From an uncultured bacterium (GTDB lineage: Bacteria > Verrucomicrobiota > Kiritimatiellia > CAIKKV01 > CAITUY01): a stretch of DNA of 21,678 nt. This document shows, piece by piece, positions 14,490 through 21,678 of this stretch. Within the stretch, counting starts at the first letter, position 1. Each line of letters opens with the position of its first letter. A model generated the notes under the pieces. It was not told the origin of the DNA and ran no database searches. It worked only from the letters and a program-made list of their open reading frames with translations. The translations under genes were made by a program, and so were the position numbers. The DNA lies in the NCBI GenBank assembly GCA_903934155.1, contig CAIZMS010000023.1:1-21678 (forward strand). Reading direction: 5' to 3'.

Positions 14490-17400
14490 TTGGTTCCGGG
14501 GAGATTGACGCATCCGGGCAGGAGTGACCAGGGTGAACCGGAAGTCAGTTGGTCATTAAACGAAATCGAATAGTGGCGATTCGAGAGACCGGCCCACTGG
14601 ATCACAAAACCGGCTTCATTTCCGATTCGGGTGCCAGCGGCCCCCAGCCGGAAAAGGCTGGACGCTTGGGAGGCGTCCGTTCCGGCAATATCCTCGTTGG
14701 CATTGGAGACGCCGTCATGATCCCAGTCGCCCTCCGGCGACAAGGCCAGGAAGGAGATTTTAGCCGCCTGGCCGATCCAGCCCATTTTGTCTCTGGCCCA
14801 GACATAAGCGGTATTTGTTTGGTTCATGGACAGGGTTCCGAACACACCGGTCGTGGTTCTTTGCCAGGCGCCATTGGTGGTTCCGCCACCATTCTGGAGG
14901 GACAGATAATAGCCATCAATTCCGGTTCCGCTGTCTGTAAATCCGCTCCAGGAGCCGGTGATCGAATTGACCCCGATGCAATAATTGCCGAAGGGGCTCA
15001 GGGTTAGGGATAGTACGGCACCGGCAGGGGAGGGGGGATTGGCGTCAATCCAGTAAGGCCCCTTGCAGGCCACTTCGCTGAGGTTGCCAAAGTTATCCTG
15101 CGCCCGAACCCAGGCCCAGATGTTGGTGCCATCGCCCGGGGAGGAAATGGTGGCCTTTCGGTTTGTGGTCGTGCCCGAAGGATCCAGAGACAGGCTTTTG
15201 CTCCATGCGCCATAAAAGTAGTTTTTCAGGCCAATTCCGCTTCCATCAGTCACATGATTCCAATTCAAAATGAGCGACGGGTTTTTTGACCACCCGGCGA
15301 TGGTATGGGTGTTGATGATGAGATTAGTGGGGGTGGGCGGCGCTTCGTTGTCCACCATGAAGGGTTGACTGGTGACCCAGCTTCCCCAGAAGAGGCCATC
15401 CCAGGTTCGGCCACGAACCAGAGTGTTCGAGGCGGCTAGCCAACCGCATCCGGAGGTTTGCGAATTCCAGATCGCGCTGACGGCATTGGTGATGAGGCCC
15501 GAATCGAGGCGTGTTATGAGATTTGAAATCGAGGCGTATTGGGCGTTATCAAACCAGGCGCTCCCTGAATCGGCATGGACGGCGGTGAGCCAGAGATTGC
15601 TCCAGGGGCCGCCCTCGGAGATGCTCCATTCACAGGCCAGTTGACAGGTGTCGCCGTCCGCATCATGGAGTTGATTGACGAGAGTTACCAGCCCGGCTCC
15701 GTTGGTGGAGGTCTGGGCGGCGGACAGCCAGGTGAGTGTTGCCGGTGAGCGGACGGTCATCCGGACCGGAATGACGGTATACGGGTTCACGGGATCATTT
15801 CCGGAGACAAGCAGTGTCGACTGGCGTTCGCCGGTGGGAATGCCGGTGCTGTCCAGGATGACAACCGGTGTCACGGCCTGGCTGTTCGGGGGAGCCGTGA
15901 GCAGGTTGGTCGCCAGCGATAGCCAGGATTGGGGCTCACCAAACGGAGAAATCACGATATCGTCAAGATACCAGCCTTCCTCTTCCGTGTTGTTGTCGGA
16001 TCCAAAATGAAACCGAATAATCGCGACCGAGCCCGTGAAGGCCGCGAGATTGAATACCGCCTGGCTCCATGATCCTGCTCCGGCGAAGCAGGGGGTGAGA
16101 TCCGGCCAGGGTGACACCATGGAGCCTGCGACAAAGTAGCCCGTGATGAGGTTTGGATAACCGCCAATGGGGGCAATTTGCTGGAAGGTCGTGCCAAAAT
16201 TTGTGGAGATTTCAACGATGCCTCCGTCCCAGCAGCCGTTATATCGCCAACCAGCCCGGACATTCACATCCAATTCACATTTGATCCAGTGGCGGAATGA
16301 AAGTTGTGCGCCGGGAGGCAGAAAAACAGGGAGCGAATCCAGCTTGGCGTGCATGCTGCTCCCATAGGTGCGGGTGGCGGGATTGCCGCAGTACCAGGCG
16401 GTTGATCCGGAGGTGCTCCGGTTTGTGGAAAGGTTCCAGAGATCAACCGTTCCGGAATGGCTCCACCCGGCGGTTCCGTTTTCCACGGCGTTGCTGTGTC
16501 CGTTCCAGAAAATGGACACGTCTGCCCGGAGCGCGCCCCCCCCGAAGTTTGTAGCCGTAAGCGCGAGCGTGCGGGTGGTTTCAGGAAGAAGAGTTGCCTC
16601 CAGACAGGATGGAGATAGCGCGACAAGGGGATAAAGAATCGTAAAGGTGTTGGGCCCATTGGTCGAACTGCCCTGCAAGTCGGATGCAATGATGGAATAA
16701 ACGAAGGTGTCTCCATTGCTTCCCGGGGAAGGAAGGGTGAATGTGAAATTATTGGCGGCGCCGGGAGTCATGGTATTGAAAATGGTGCTCCCCCCGTTGC
16801 GACTCCACATGATGGTGGCGGAGGCAACGGCGTAGTTGTCGGTGATGGTGGCCATAATGGGAAATGGGGCCGGAAGGGATTGGGGATCAGTCAAGGCCGT
16901 ATGCTGGATGACGGGAGGACGGGGAATCGAGAGGGGATCTCGCGGGTTGCTTCGATCCTGGAATTCATCGCGGTTCATGTAGCCGTCTCCATCGGCGTCT
17001 TCCAGAAGACTGACATTGGTGGTGCCGAAGAAGAAATACTCCCACCAGTCTGCGAGGCCGTCGTTATCGGCATCCCGCGATGTGGGCAGATAGAGCGCTT
17101 CGGCGACACGGGGGGCGGTCATGAGGATTCCCGTAACGGGATTGACGGCGGCTTGGGTGGGATCGGGTTGACGGAGGCCGTCCACTGTCCATCCAATGCA
17201 GGTGTAGTTGGTTCCGGAGCGAATGATTGTGGTGGCGGCGGTCTGGCTTGTGGCGGTGGCGTTATCCGCATACCAGAAGGTTTTGTTTAGAACCGAGGAG
17301 ACGAGGGAGGTTTGAACCAGCGCGACCTCGTGGCGCCATTGCCAGGAGAGTGTCGAGCTGTTGGTGAGGGTAAAGGTGACGCTATTGGTGAAGCCGGTTT

Positions 17401-19516
17401 CAGGAATACTACCGGTTCCCGTCCAGCCGGTGCAACGCCACCGCATACCATTGGTGGGGGCGGTGGCGACCGGGGCGGACGCCTGAAACACCTTGCCGGA
17501 GGGATAGGTGTAGGCTCCATAGGCCGGGGTGACGCTGTCCATGGCAGCGGGACTTCCGGTGACCGTGAGGCTAATGGGGGACACTACTTTGAAGCTGTAG
17601 GATGATAGGGGGGCATTGGACGGAACTCGTAAGATCTGGTTGGAATGCGAGACGGTTTGGAGCCAGTACTGGATAGTAGTGCCTTCGGGGTGTGCCGGGA
17701 TGGAGGCCTCGAAACATGTATTGCTGATGTTGGCAAGGGGGACGGCTGTGAAATTGGTGGATCCATCGGCGTTCCAGAACAAGGTCGCCTGATTGGTGTC
17801 GTTGAAGATGGCCGGTCCAATCAGCGTGCTGATGGGATAGGCGGCCCAATGATTGAAGGTGTCTTCAAGAGGCGTATGCACGATGCGAAAAAGTGTTGTC
17901 AGGGCCTTGTAGGCATTGAGACGGCCGCCGGTGACGGTTTTTCCGCTCAGAGCGGGAATGGGGTCGGTTCCCCGCAGGATGGCGTCCCGGATATCCTCAA
18001 GGCGGGCCTCAGGCCAGGCATTCCAGAGAAGTGTGGCGACCCCGGCGACATGAGGGGTCGCCATGGAGGTTCCGTTATAATGGTCGTACGCGGCCCCGGG
18101 AACGGTGCTGAGGATATCGGCGCCCGGTGCGCCAAGGTCAACGGACGTGGCGCCGTAATGAGAAAAGGAGGCCAGTCCGTCGCTTGAAGTGGTGGCTGCT
18201 ACCGCGATGATATTGGATTCTGTGTAACTGGCGGGATAAGACGGTGTGAGGTCGTTATTCAGGGAATAGTTGTTTCCGGCGGCTGCCAGGAATAAAATTC
18301 CCAACGCGGCGTTTTCCTGGATGGCCTCCCGGAGGATGGTTGAGTAATCCGGGCCGCCCCAGCTGTTGCTGGTGAGTCGGATGTTGACGCCGCGCCGTTT
18401 GAGGTCGGCGACATAATACAGCGCATCAACGGCATCGGAATCCGAGCCGCTGCCGTCGTCATCAAGAAACTTGAGCGCCATAATTTTGCAGCGCCAGTTG
18501 ATTCCAGCCACCCCGATGCCATTATTGCCAATGGCGCCGATGGTTCCGGAACAATGGGTGCCATGGCCGTAGCCATCCATCGGGTTATTGTTGTCCCCGT
18601 AAAAGTTCCAGCCCCGGACATCATTTGTATAGCCGTTTCCGTCGTTGTCCAGGCCGTTTGCGGATTCGGCGGTATTGCTCCAGATATTGTCAGCGAGATC
18701 GGGGTGGGTGTAGTCGATTCCGGTGTCAATCACGGCGACGACGACCTGGGTGTCGCCGGTTACCCAATCCCACGCCTTGGGGGCGGAGATGTCGGAGCCG
18801 GGGAAGGTGGTATTGTGGAGTCCCCAGAGCGAGTCGAACTGCGGGTCATTGGGAACGGTTTGTTGTGAGCGGACGATATAATCGGGCTCGGCATAGCGGA
18901 TGAGATCCTTGTTTTCATTCAGCATGGCCAGCAGGCGGGGCAGGGCCTCTGCGGATTCATCGGCGATGCTGATGAGATAACATCCGGGCATCTTCATGTT
19001 TTTTCGGATGGTGAGGCCGAGAGAGGCGACGAGGGTTTGGAGTTTCTTCATGTCCGAGGCCTCAGTCAGGCGGATCATGGCATGGTCGGCAATCATGATG
19101 TTGCGGGAGAGGACGGTATCCGGTTGTCCCGAGGGGGCTTGACGCACAACCTCTTCCACGCGCCAGAGTGGGTATTTGAAGTTGGATTTGACGATTCGGA
19201 TCCGGCGGATCAGGCCCGGCGTGGCGGGGTCGCCGATTTCCTTCAAAGCCAGCACCGGCATGGTGGCGGTGGGATCATCCTTTTGTGATGGCGTCCCCGG
19301 AGCGGTCGCATGGATCGTTGCGCCTGTCACAGAACTGGTGGCCGGAAGTGGGGTGTTGGCGAGAGGAGGCGTCGGAGAGATGGCCGTCGGAGGGGCGGGC
19401 GGGGGAGCGTTGAGCACGCTGGATCTGCCGGAATGGCCGACCCACCATGCCCCGCCCATGAGTACGCCAATAACCATTATGGCGCCCGCAACCGACAGCC
19501 GGTATCGTGTTCTCAT
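14417..19516 (-). CDS. Large subtilisin-type (S8) multidomain surface/secreted protease
   Basis: This 1699-residue protein starts with a membrane anchor or signal (about 6-27) and a Pro-rich linker (35-65). A propeptide-like region (about 140-215) precedes the S8 domain: VVAVIDTGIDYTHPDL (Asp264), GYGHGTHCSG (His318), AAAGNN (Asn415) and NGTSMATPHVAG (Ser484), so the catalytic triad is intact. Downstream are Ig-like modules, a Ca-binding TSP3-like stretch with DADNDGLADWWEYFF and DADGDGYMNRDEF (about 805-850), a MAM/immune-inhibitor-A-like lectin fold (about 1010-1190, ending WYLDDIVISPFG), FN3-like modules, a second DWDHDGVSNANED stretch (about 1595) and a tail ending RFYRISVSRP. ATG 19516 has GGAGG four bases upstream; a GTG 30 bases earlier would lengthen the cytoplasmic end. 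Probably exported for protein degradation outside the cell. The tail may act as a sorting or anchoring region, by analogy with other PVC proteins. Confidence 0.9.
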   Translation of the reverse strand: MRTRYRLSVAGAIMVIGVLMGGAWWVGHSGRSSVLNAPPPAPPTAISPTPPLANTPLPATSSVTGATIHATAPGTPSQKDDPTATMPVLALKEIGDPATPGLIRRIRIVKSNFKYPLWRVEEVVRQAPSGQPDTVLSRNIMIADHAMIRLTEASDMKKLQTLVASLGLTIRKNMKMPGCYLISIADESAEALPRLLAMLNENKDLIRYAEPDYIVRSQQTVPNDPQFDSLWGLHNTTFPGSDISAPKAWDWVTGDTQVVVAVIDTGIDYTHPDLADNIWSNTAESANGLDNDGNGYTNDVRGWNFYGDNNNPMDGYGHGTHCSGTIGAIGNNGIGVAGINWRCKIMALKFLDDDGSGSDSDAVDALYYVADLKRRGVNIRLTSNSWGGPDYSTILREAIQENAALGILFLAAAGNNYSLNNDLTPSYPASYTESNIIAVAATTSSDGLASFSHYGATSVDLGAPGADILSTVPGAAYDHYNGTSMATPHVAGVATLLWNAWPEARLEDIRDAILRGTDPIPALSGKTVTGGRLNAYKALTTLFRIVHTPLEDTFNHWAAYPISTLIGPAIFNDTNQATLFWNADGSTNFTAVPLANISNTCFEASIPAHPEGTTIQYWLQTVSHSNQILRVPSNAPLSSYSFKVVSPISLTVTGSPAAMDSVTPAYGAYTYPSGKVFQASAPVATAPTNGMRWRCTGWTGTGSIPETGFTNSVTFTLTNSSTLSWQWRHEVALVQTSLVSSVLNKTFWYADNATATSQTAATTIIRSGTNYTCIGWTVDGLRQPDPTQAAVNPVTGILMTAPRVAEALYLPTSRDADNDGLADWWEYFFFGTTNVSLLEDADGDGYMNRDEFQDRSNPRDPLSIPRPPVIQHTALTDPQSLPAPFPIMATITDNYAVASATIMWSRNGGSTIFNTMTPGAANNFTFTLPSPGSNGDTFVYSIIASDLQGSSTNGPNTFTILYPLVALSPSCLEATLLPETTRTLALTATNFGGGALRADVSIFWNGHSNAVENGTAGWSHSGTVDLWNLSTNRSTSGSTAWYCGNPATRTYGSSMHAKLDSLPVFLPPGAQLSFRHWIKCELDVNVRAGWRYNGCWDGGIVEISTNFGTTFQQIAPIGGYPNLITGYFVAGSMVSPWPDLTPCFAGAGSWSQAVFNLAAFTGSVAIIRFHFGSDNNTEEEGWYLDDIVISPFGEPQSWLSLATNLLTAPPNSQAVTPVVILDSTGIPTGERQSTLLVSGNDPVNPYTVIPVRMTVRSPATLTWLSAAQTSTNGAGLVTLVNQLHDADGDTCQLACEWSISEGGPWSNLWLTAVHADSGSAWFDNAQYASISNLITRLDSGLITNAVSAIWNSQTSGCGWLAASNTLVRGRTWDGLFWGSWVTSQPFMVDNEAPPTPTNLIINTHTIAGWSKNPSLILNWNHVTDGSGIGLKNYFYGAWSKSLSLDPSGTTTNRKATISSPGDGTNIWAWVRAQDNFGNLSEVACKGPYWIDANPPSPAGAVLSLTLSPFGNYCIGVNSITGSWSGFTDSGTGIDGYYLSLQNGGGTTNGAWQRTTTGVFGTLSMNQTNTAYVWARDKMGWIGQAAKISFLALSPEGDWDHDGVSNANEDIAGTDASQASSLFRLGAAGTRIGNEAGFVIQWAGLSNRHYSISFNDQLTSGSPWSLLPGCVNLPGTNGVMSFTDPTSVPLRFYRISVSRP

Positions 19517-19520
19517 TGAA

Positions 19521-19525
19521 CCTCC
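19521..19525 (-). promoter_or_regulatory. Shine-Dalgarno site deciding the S8 protease start
   Basis: GGAGG on the minus strand lies four bases before ATG 19516. It supports that start over the in-frame GTG at 19546, which has no ribosome binding site. Confidence 0.55.
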
Positions 19526-19571
19526 AATGATACACGATCCGGGCACCCTGTGGCAATGCGCCGATTGAGGG

Positions 19572-20075
19572 CTATTTCAGCCCGCGCTTGACCATCAGAA
19601 CCATATCTTCTTTCAGGTTCTGAAGGTCTTCCTCGTGCATCACTTCGTCCTGAAGGATCTGGAGAACCATATTGTAGGTCACGGGATCCCGGTCCCGGCT
19701 GAACTTGAGCAGCTCGTTATAGTGCTTGATCGCGCACTGTTCGCCGCTGATGTTTTGATCGAGGATGACCTTGACATAGGGATCCTTGGGGGCGTCGTAG
19801 CCGCAATTGGTCAGCTTCAGCCAGACCTCGGGGCCGAGGGCGGGGGTTCCGCCCAGCTGGATGATGCGGTCGGCGTCCATTCCCGCATGGCGGAGTTCAT
19901 CGGCGGCATGCTGGGTCAGTTCGGCCATGACCGAGTCCTTCATGGGGCCTTTCACCACCTTGGCTCCAAGCCAGTACTGGTAATAGGCAAGCCACTCGTC
20001 ACAGTACAGCTTGTTCAGCATGGCGATGATCTTGTCCGCATCCTTGCCCACGATCTGTCTTCCTGCAGTACCCAT
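19572..20075 (-). CDS. Ferritin-like diiron protein (bacterioferritin/rubrerythrin-type four-helix bundle)
   Basis: This 167-residue protein has the four-helix ferritin-like layout with a full set of diiron ligands: Glu27 (LYCDEWLAYYQY), Glu60 and His63 (ADELRHA), Glu112 (ISGEQCAIKHYNE) and Glu144 and His147 (QDEVMHEED). No rubredoxin CxxC domain follows, so it is a stand-alone ferritin-like protein that probably stores or oxidises iron or reduces peroxide. The start is set by AAGGAGGT four bases before ATG 20075, a strong ribosome binding site. It follows the SPFH gene by 15 bp on the same strand and precedes the S8 gene by 55 bp, so SPFH, ferritin-like and perhaps S8 form one unit. Heme-binding Met of true bacterioferritins is not obvious. 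Confident on fold, less on exact role. Confidence 0.87.
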   Translation of the reverse strand: MGTAGRQIVGKDADKIIAMLNKLYCDEWLAYYQYWLGAKVVKGPMKDSVMAELTQHAADELRHAGMDADRIIQLGGTPALGPEVWLKLTNCGYDAPKDPYVKVILDQNISGEQCAIKHYNELLKFSRDRDPVTYNMVLQILQDEVMHEEDLQNLKEDMVLMVKRGLK

Positions 20076-20079
20076 AATG

Positions 20080-20087
20080 ACCTCCTT
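20080..20087 (-). promoter_or_regulatory. Strong Shine-Dalgarno site of the ferritin-like gene
   Basis: AAGGAGGT on the minus strand is close to a perfect anti-16S match, four bases before ATG 20075 and within 15 bp of the SPFH stop. High translation of the ferritin-like protein relative to the SPFH protein is a plausible consequence. Confidence 0.6.
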
Positions 20088-20090
20088 GTG

Positions 20091-21678
20091 TTATTTCTTT
20101 TGTTTCATCAAAGTGGCGCCGCCGAGTTCCCCCAGGGTGGCCTTCTGGAGGTCGGTCCAGAGAGTGCCCTCTCCGGCATGGAGGATATTGATCCGGAGAT
20201 CGGGGCGGAGGGAGCCGGCAAATTCCCACATGCTGAAGGCGATGGGGTCACCGAAGGCCTGAGTTTTCATCTGGGCGCCCCGGGCGCGTTCGTTCTCCAC
20301 CAGTTTCATGGAATCGGCGGCGGCTTTTCCCAGGGTGCGCGTCATGTCGGCCCGGACTTCAGCGGAGTTTTTGTCGATCAGCGCAATTTGTTTGATCGTT
20401 CCCGCCTGAATTTCCGCCACCTGTTTTTCCTGGTCGGCTTTGATTTCCGCCTTGAGCTTCTGGGTTTCCTGGGCAACCTGAGCGCGGCGCTGATCAATCA
20501 GGGACATGCCGGTGTTGAGGTCGGCCTGTTTCCGGGCCGTGTTCTGGCGTTCAATATTGGTCAGGTCCTGCTCTGTGGCAATACTCGCCTTCTGAATGGG
20601 ATCCAGGATTTGCAGGGGGACATCCACATGCCGGATGAGGGCATTGTGGGTGATGATCTTTTTCTCAGCCATGGTTTTCGATAGCGCCTCCGTCATGTCG
20701 GTCTGGAATTTCTCCCGGCCTTCGCCAACGATGAAATCTTTCGCGCGGTATTCCGAACCTTTGTTGCGGGTGATGGACAGAATCTGCGGCATGATGATCT
20801 TGTCCACCACGGCGGGGAGATCCCCGTAGCTGCGGTATAACCAGGCAATATTCTCGGGGAGCAGTTCAAACTCGACGGTCATGTCGAGGCTGATCAGGAA
20901 TCCGTCACGGGACGGGAAGGTGACGTACTCGTTTAATACATGGACGCTGTCGCCGGATCGCTGCGGAACGGCGGGTTTTTTGGCCGCCGGCAGGGCGATT
21001 GCCCGTTGCGCCATTTCCATGTCCGCCTGTTCGTAATAATCCCGGCGCTTGGCCTGCTGTTGTTTCAGCATATTGTCCTGCAGGGCGTCCATCGCCACAT
21101 TCTGGACGGCGATCTGTCCCTTGGTGATCACGGCACTACCCTCGCGGCCGAGCAGGGAGACCTGATTGAGGCCGATTTCCAGGACATTGATCTGGAATTC
21201 CTTCGGGTTCACATAATACAGGCCGGGCTGGAGAATGTCCTCGCGCACTCCCTTTTCTCCGGGCTTGGCGAAGGCGCCTTCCGGTGCCTGTCTGCCGGAG
21301 AGCGAGGTAATGAGCCCGACATATCCGATGGGGATCACTACGGCGTCCTCGGTTTTGACATCATAGCCGACGGGGTTGAGTCGGTATTTTCCGGGGCCAA
21401 GAACACGGCGGGCGATACCCTTCTGCCCCTCGTTGGCCAAAAATTCACCCTGAGGCAGATCGGCACCGACCTTGGCGGTCACCACCCCGATTTTACCGGG
21501 AGGGATATTGATAACGGGCATGATCTGGATGTTGTACTCATAGGGATTCCGGAAATGCCGGCCTTCCCCCAGGACCTGCTCCTGGATTCCCATCTGTCCC
21601 TCCTGGGCGAGGATCTGGCCGGGTTTCAAGGCGGCTCCGGTTTTGGCGGTAATCACGGCCATCTGGTCGGGATAGACA
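20091..21678 (-). CDS. SPFH/Band-7 protein with 57-residue N-terminal repeats, 5' end outside window
   Basis: The frame stays open to base 21678: VYPDQ precedes the first visible ATG (21662), and this matches the repeat register (PPGKIGVVTAK). The ATG is therefore probably internal and the gene is cut by the window edge. Counted from that ATG, three repeats follow with a strict 57-residue period: MAVITAK/IGVVTAK/VGLITSL at 1, 58 and 115, and GQMGI/GQKGI/GEKGV at 22, 79 and 136, each followed by a VLGPGxYxxNP-like turn. The SPFH core spans about 240-420 (FPSRDGFLISLDMTVEFEL), then a charged coiled coil (about 405-475) and a C-terminal HAGEGTLWTDL motif. SPFH proteins form membrane-linked rings or scaffolds. 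No transmembrane helix is seen in the visible part. The ferritin-like gene is next in the unit. Confidence 0.85.
   Translation of the reverse strand, partial: VYPDQMAVITAKTGAALKPGQILAQEGQMGIQEQVLGEGRHFRNPYEYNIQIMPVINIPPGKIGVVTAKVGADLPQGEFLANEGQKGIARRVLGPGKYRLNPVGYDVKTEDAVVIPIGYVGLITSLSGRQAPEGAFAKPGEKGVREDILQPGLYYVNPKEFQINVLEIGLNQVSLLGREGSAVITKGQIAVQNVAMDALQDNMLKQQQAKRRDYYEQADMEMAQRAIALPAAKKPAVPQRSGDSVHVLNEYVTFPSRDGFLISLDMTVEFELLPENIAWLYRSYGDLPAVVDKIIMPQILSITRNKGSEYRAKDFIVGEGREKFQTDMTEALSKTMAEKKIITHNALIRHVDVPLQILDPIQKASIATEQDLTNIERQNTARKQADLNTGMSLIDQRRAQVAQETQKLKAEIKADQEKQVAEIQAGTIKQIALIDKNSAEVRADMTRTLGKAAADSMKLVENERARGAQMKTQAFGDPIAFSMWEFAGSLRPDLRINILHAGEGTLWTDLQKATLGELGGATLMKQKK

Noticed and set aside
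19635..20684. 349-codon plus-strand open frame across the ferritin-like and SPFH genes
   Set aside because: It is antisense to two genes with clear motifs, crosses their junction and has no family features.
1..21678. CRISPR array, tRNA or rRNA
   Set aside because: No regularly spaced direct repeats and no recognisable tRNA or rRNA sequence were seen on reading; not computationally excluded.

Overview
The window looks like a chromosomal segment from a free-living member of the PVC group (Verrucomicrobiota, Kiritimatiellota or Lentisphaerota). This is inferred from the mix of families: a GH89 alpha-N-acetylglucosaminidase, a UxaE-type uronate epimerase, a very large S8 protease with a Ca-binding stalk and an RFYRI-type C-terminal tail, and an IS91-family remnant. 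Base composition is mostly GC-rich, genes are compact, and several starts are decided by clear Shine-Dalgarno sites. No rRNA, tRNA or CRISPR was seen.

Layout. 1-2908 (+): the 3' part of a GH89 gene followed by a UxaE-like epimerase, a carbohydrate-use pair. 3009-4835 (-): a short type IA DNA topoisomerase. 4997-7728 (+): a small secreted protein, an FHA/HD-GYP signalling protein and a Methyltransf_32-type methyltransferase, closely spaced. 7732-8553 (-): a PHP-family (HisJ-like) phosphatase, divergent from folC. 8662-10432 (+): folC overlapping a Nudix hydrolase by 11 bp.

10478-14412 looks like inserted DNA. It holds a lower-GC GT-C membrane glycosyltransferase, a GT2 glycosyltransferase fused to a SAM methyltransferase, and the 5' fragment of an IS91-family transposase with an in-frame stop. 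A 77-bp direct repeat (74/77 identical) brackets it exactly. The right copy is the true 3' end of the S8 protease gene; the left copy carries the same tail codons plus stop and supplies the last codons of the Nudix gene. The simplest reading is that the Nudix and S8 genes once converged with overlapping ends, and that a 3.9-kb segment went into the S8 3' end and duplicated it. A DPM1-like GT2 and a GT-C enzyme make functional sense together: one makes a polyprenyl-phosphate sugar and the other uses it as donor.

14417-21678 (-): the large S8 protease, a ferritin-like diiron protein, and an SPFH/Band-7 protein running off the right edge. The SPFH protein begins with three tandem repeats of exactly 57 residues before the SPFH core and a coiled coil. 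That order recalls the eukaryotic major vault protein (inference only), and the gene directly precedes the ferritin-like gene.

Short dispersed repeats also occur: a 94-bp palindromic element inserted in frame inside the methyltransferase domain, a half-copy of it upstream of the epimerase gene, and short inverted repeats flanking the GT2-methyltransferase gene.
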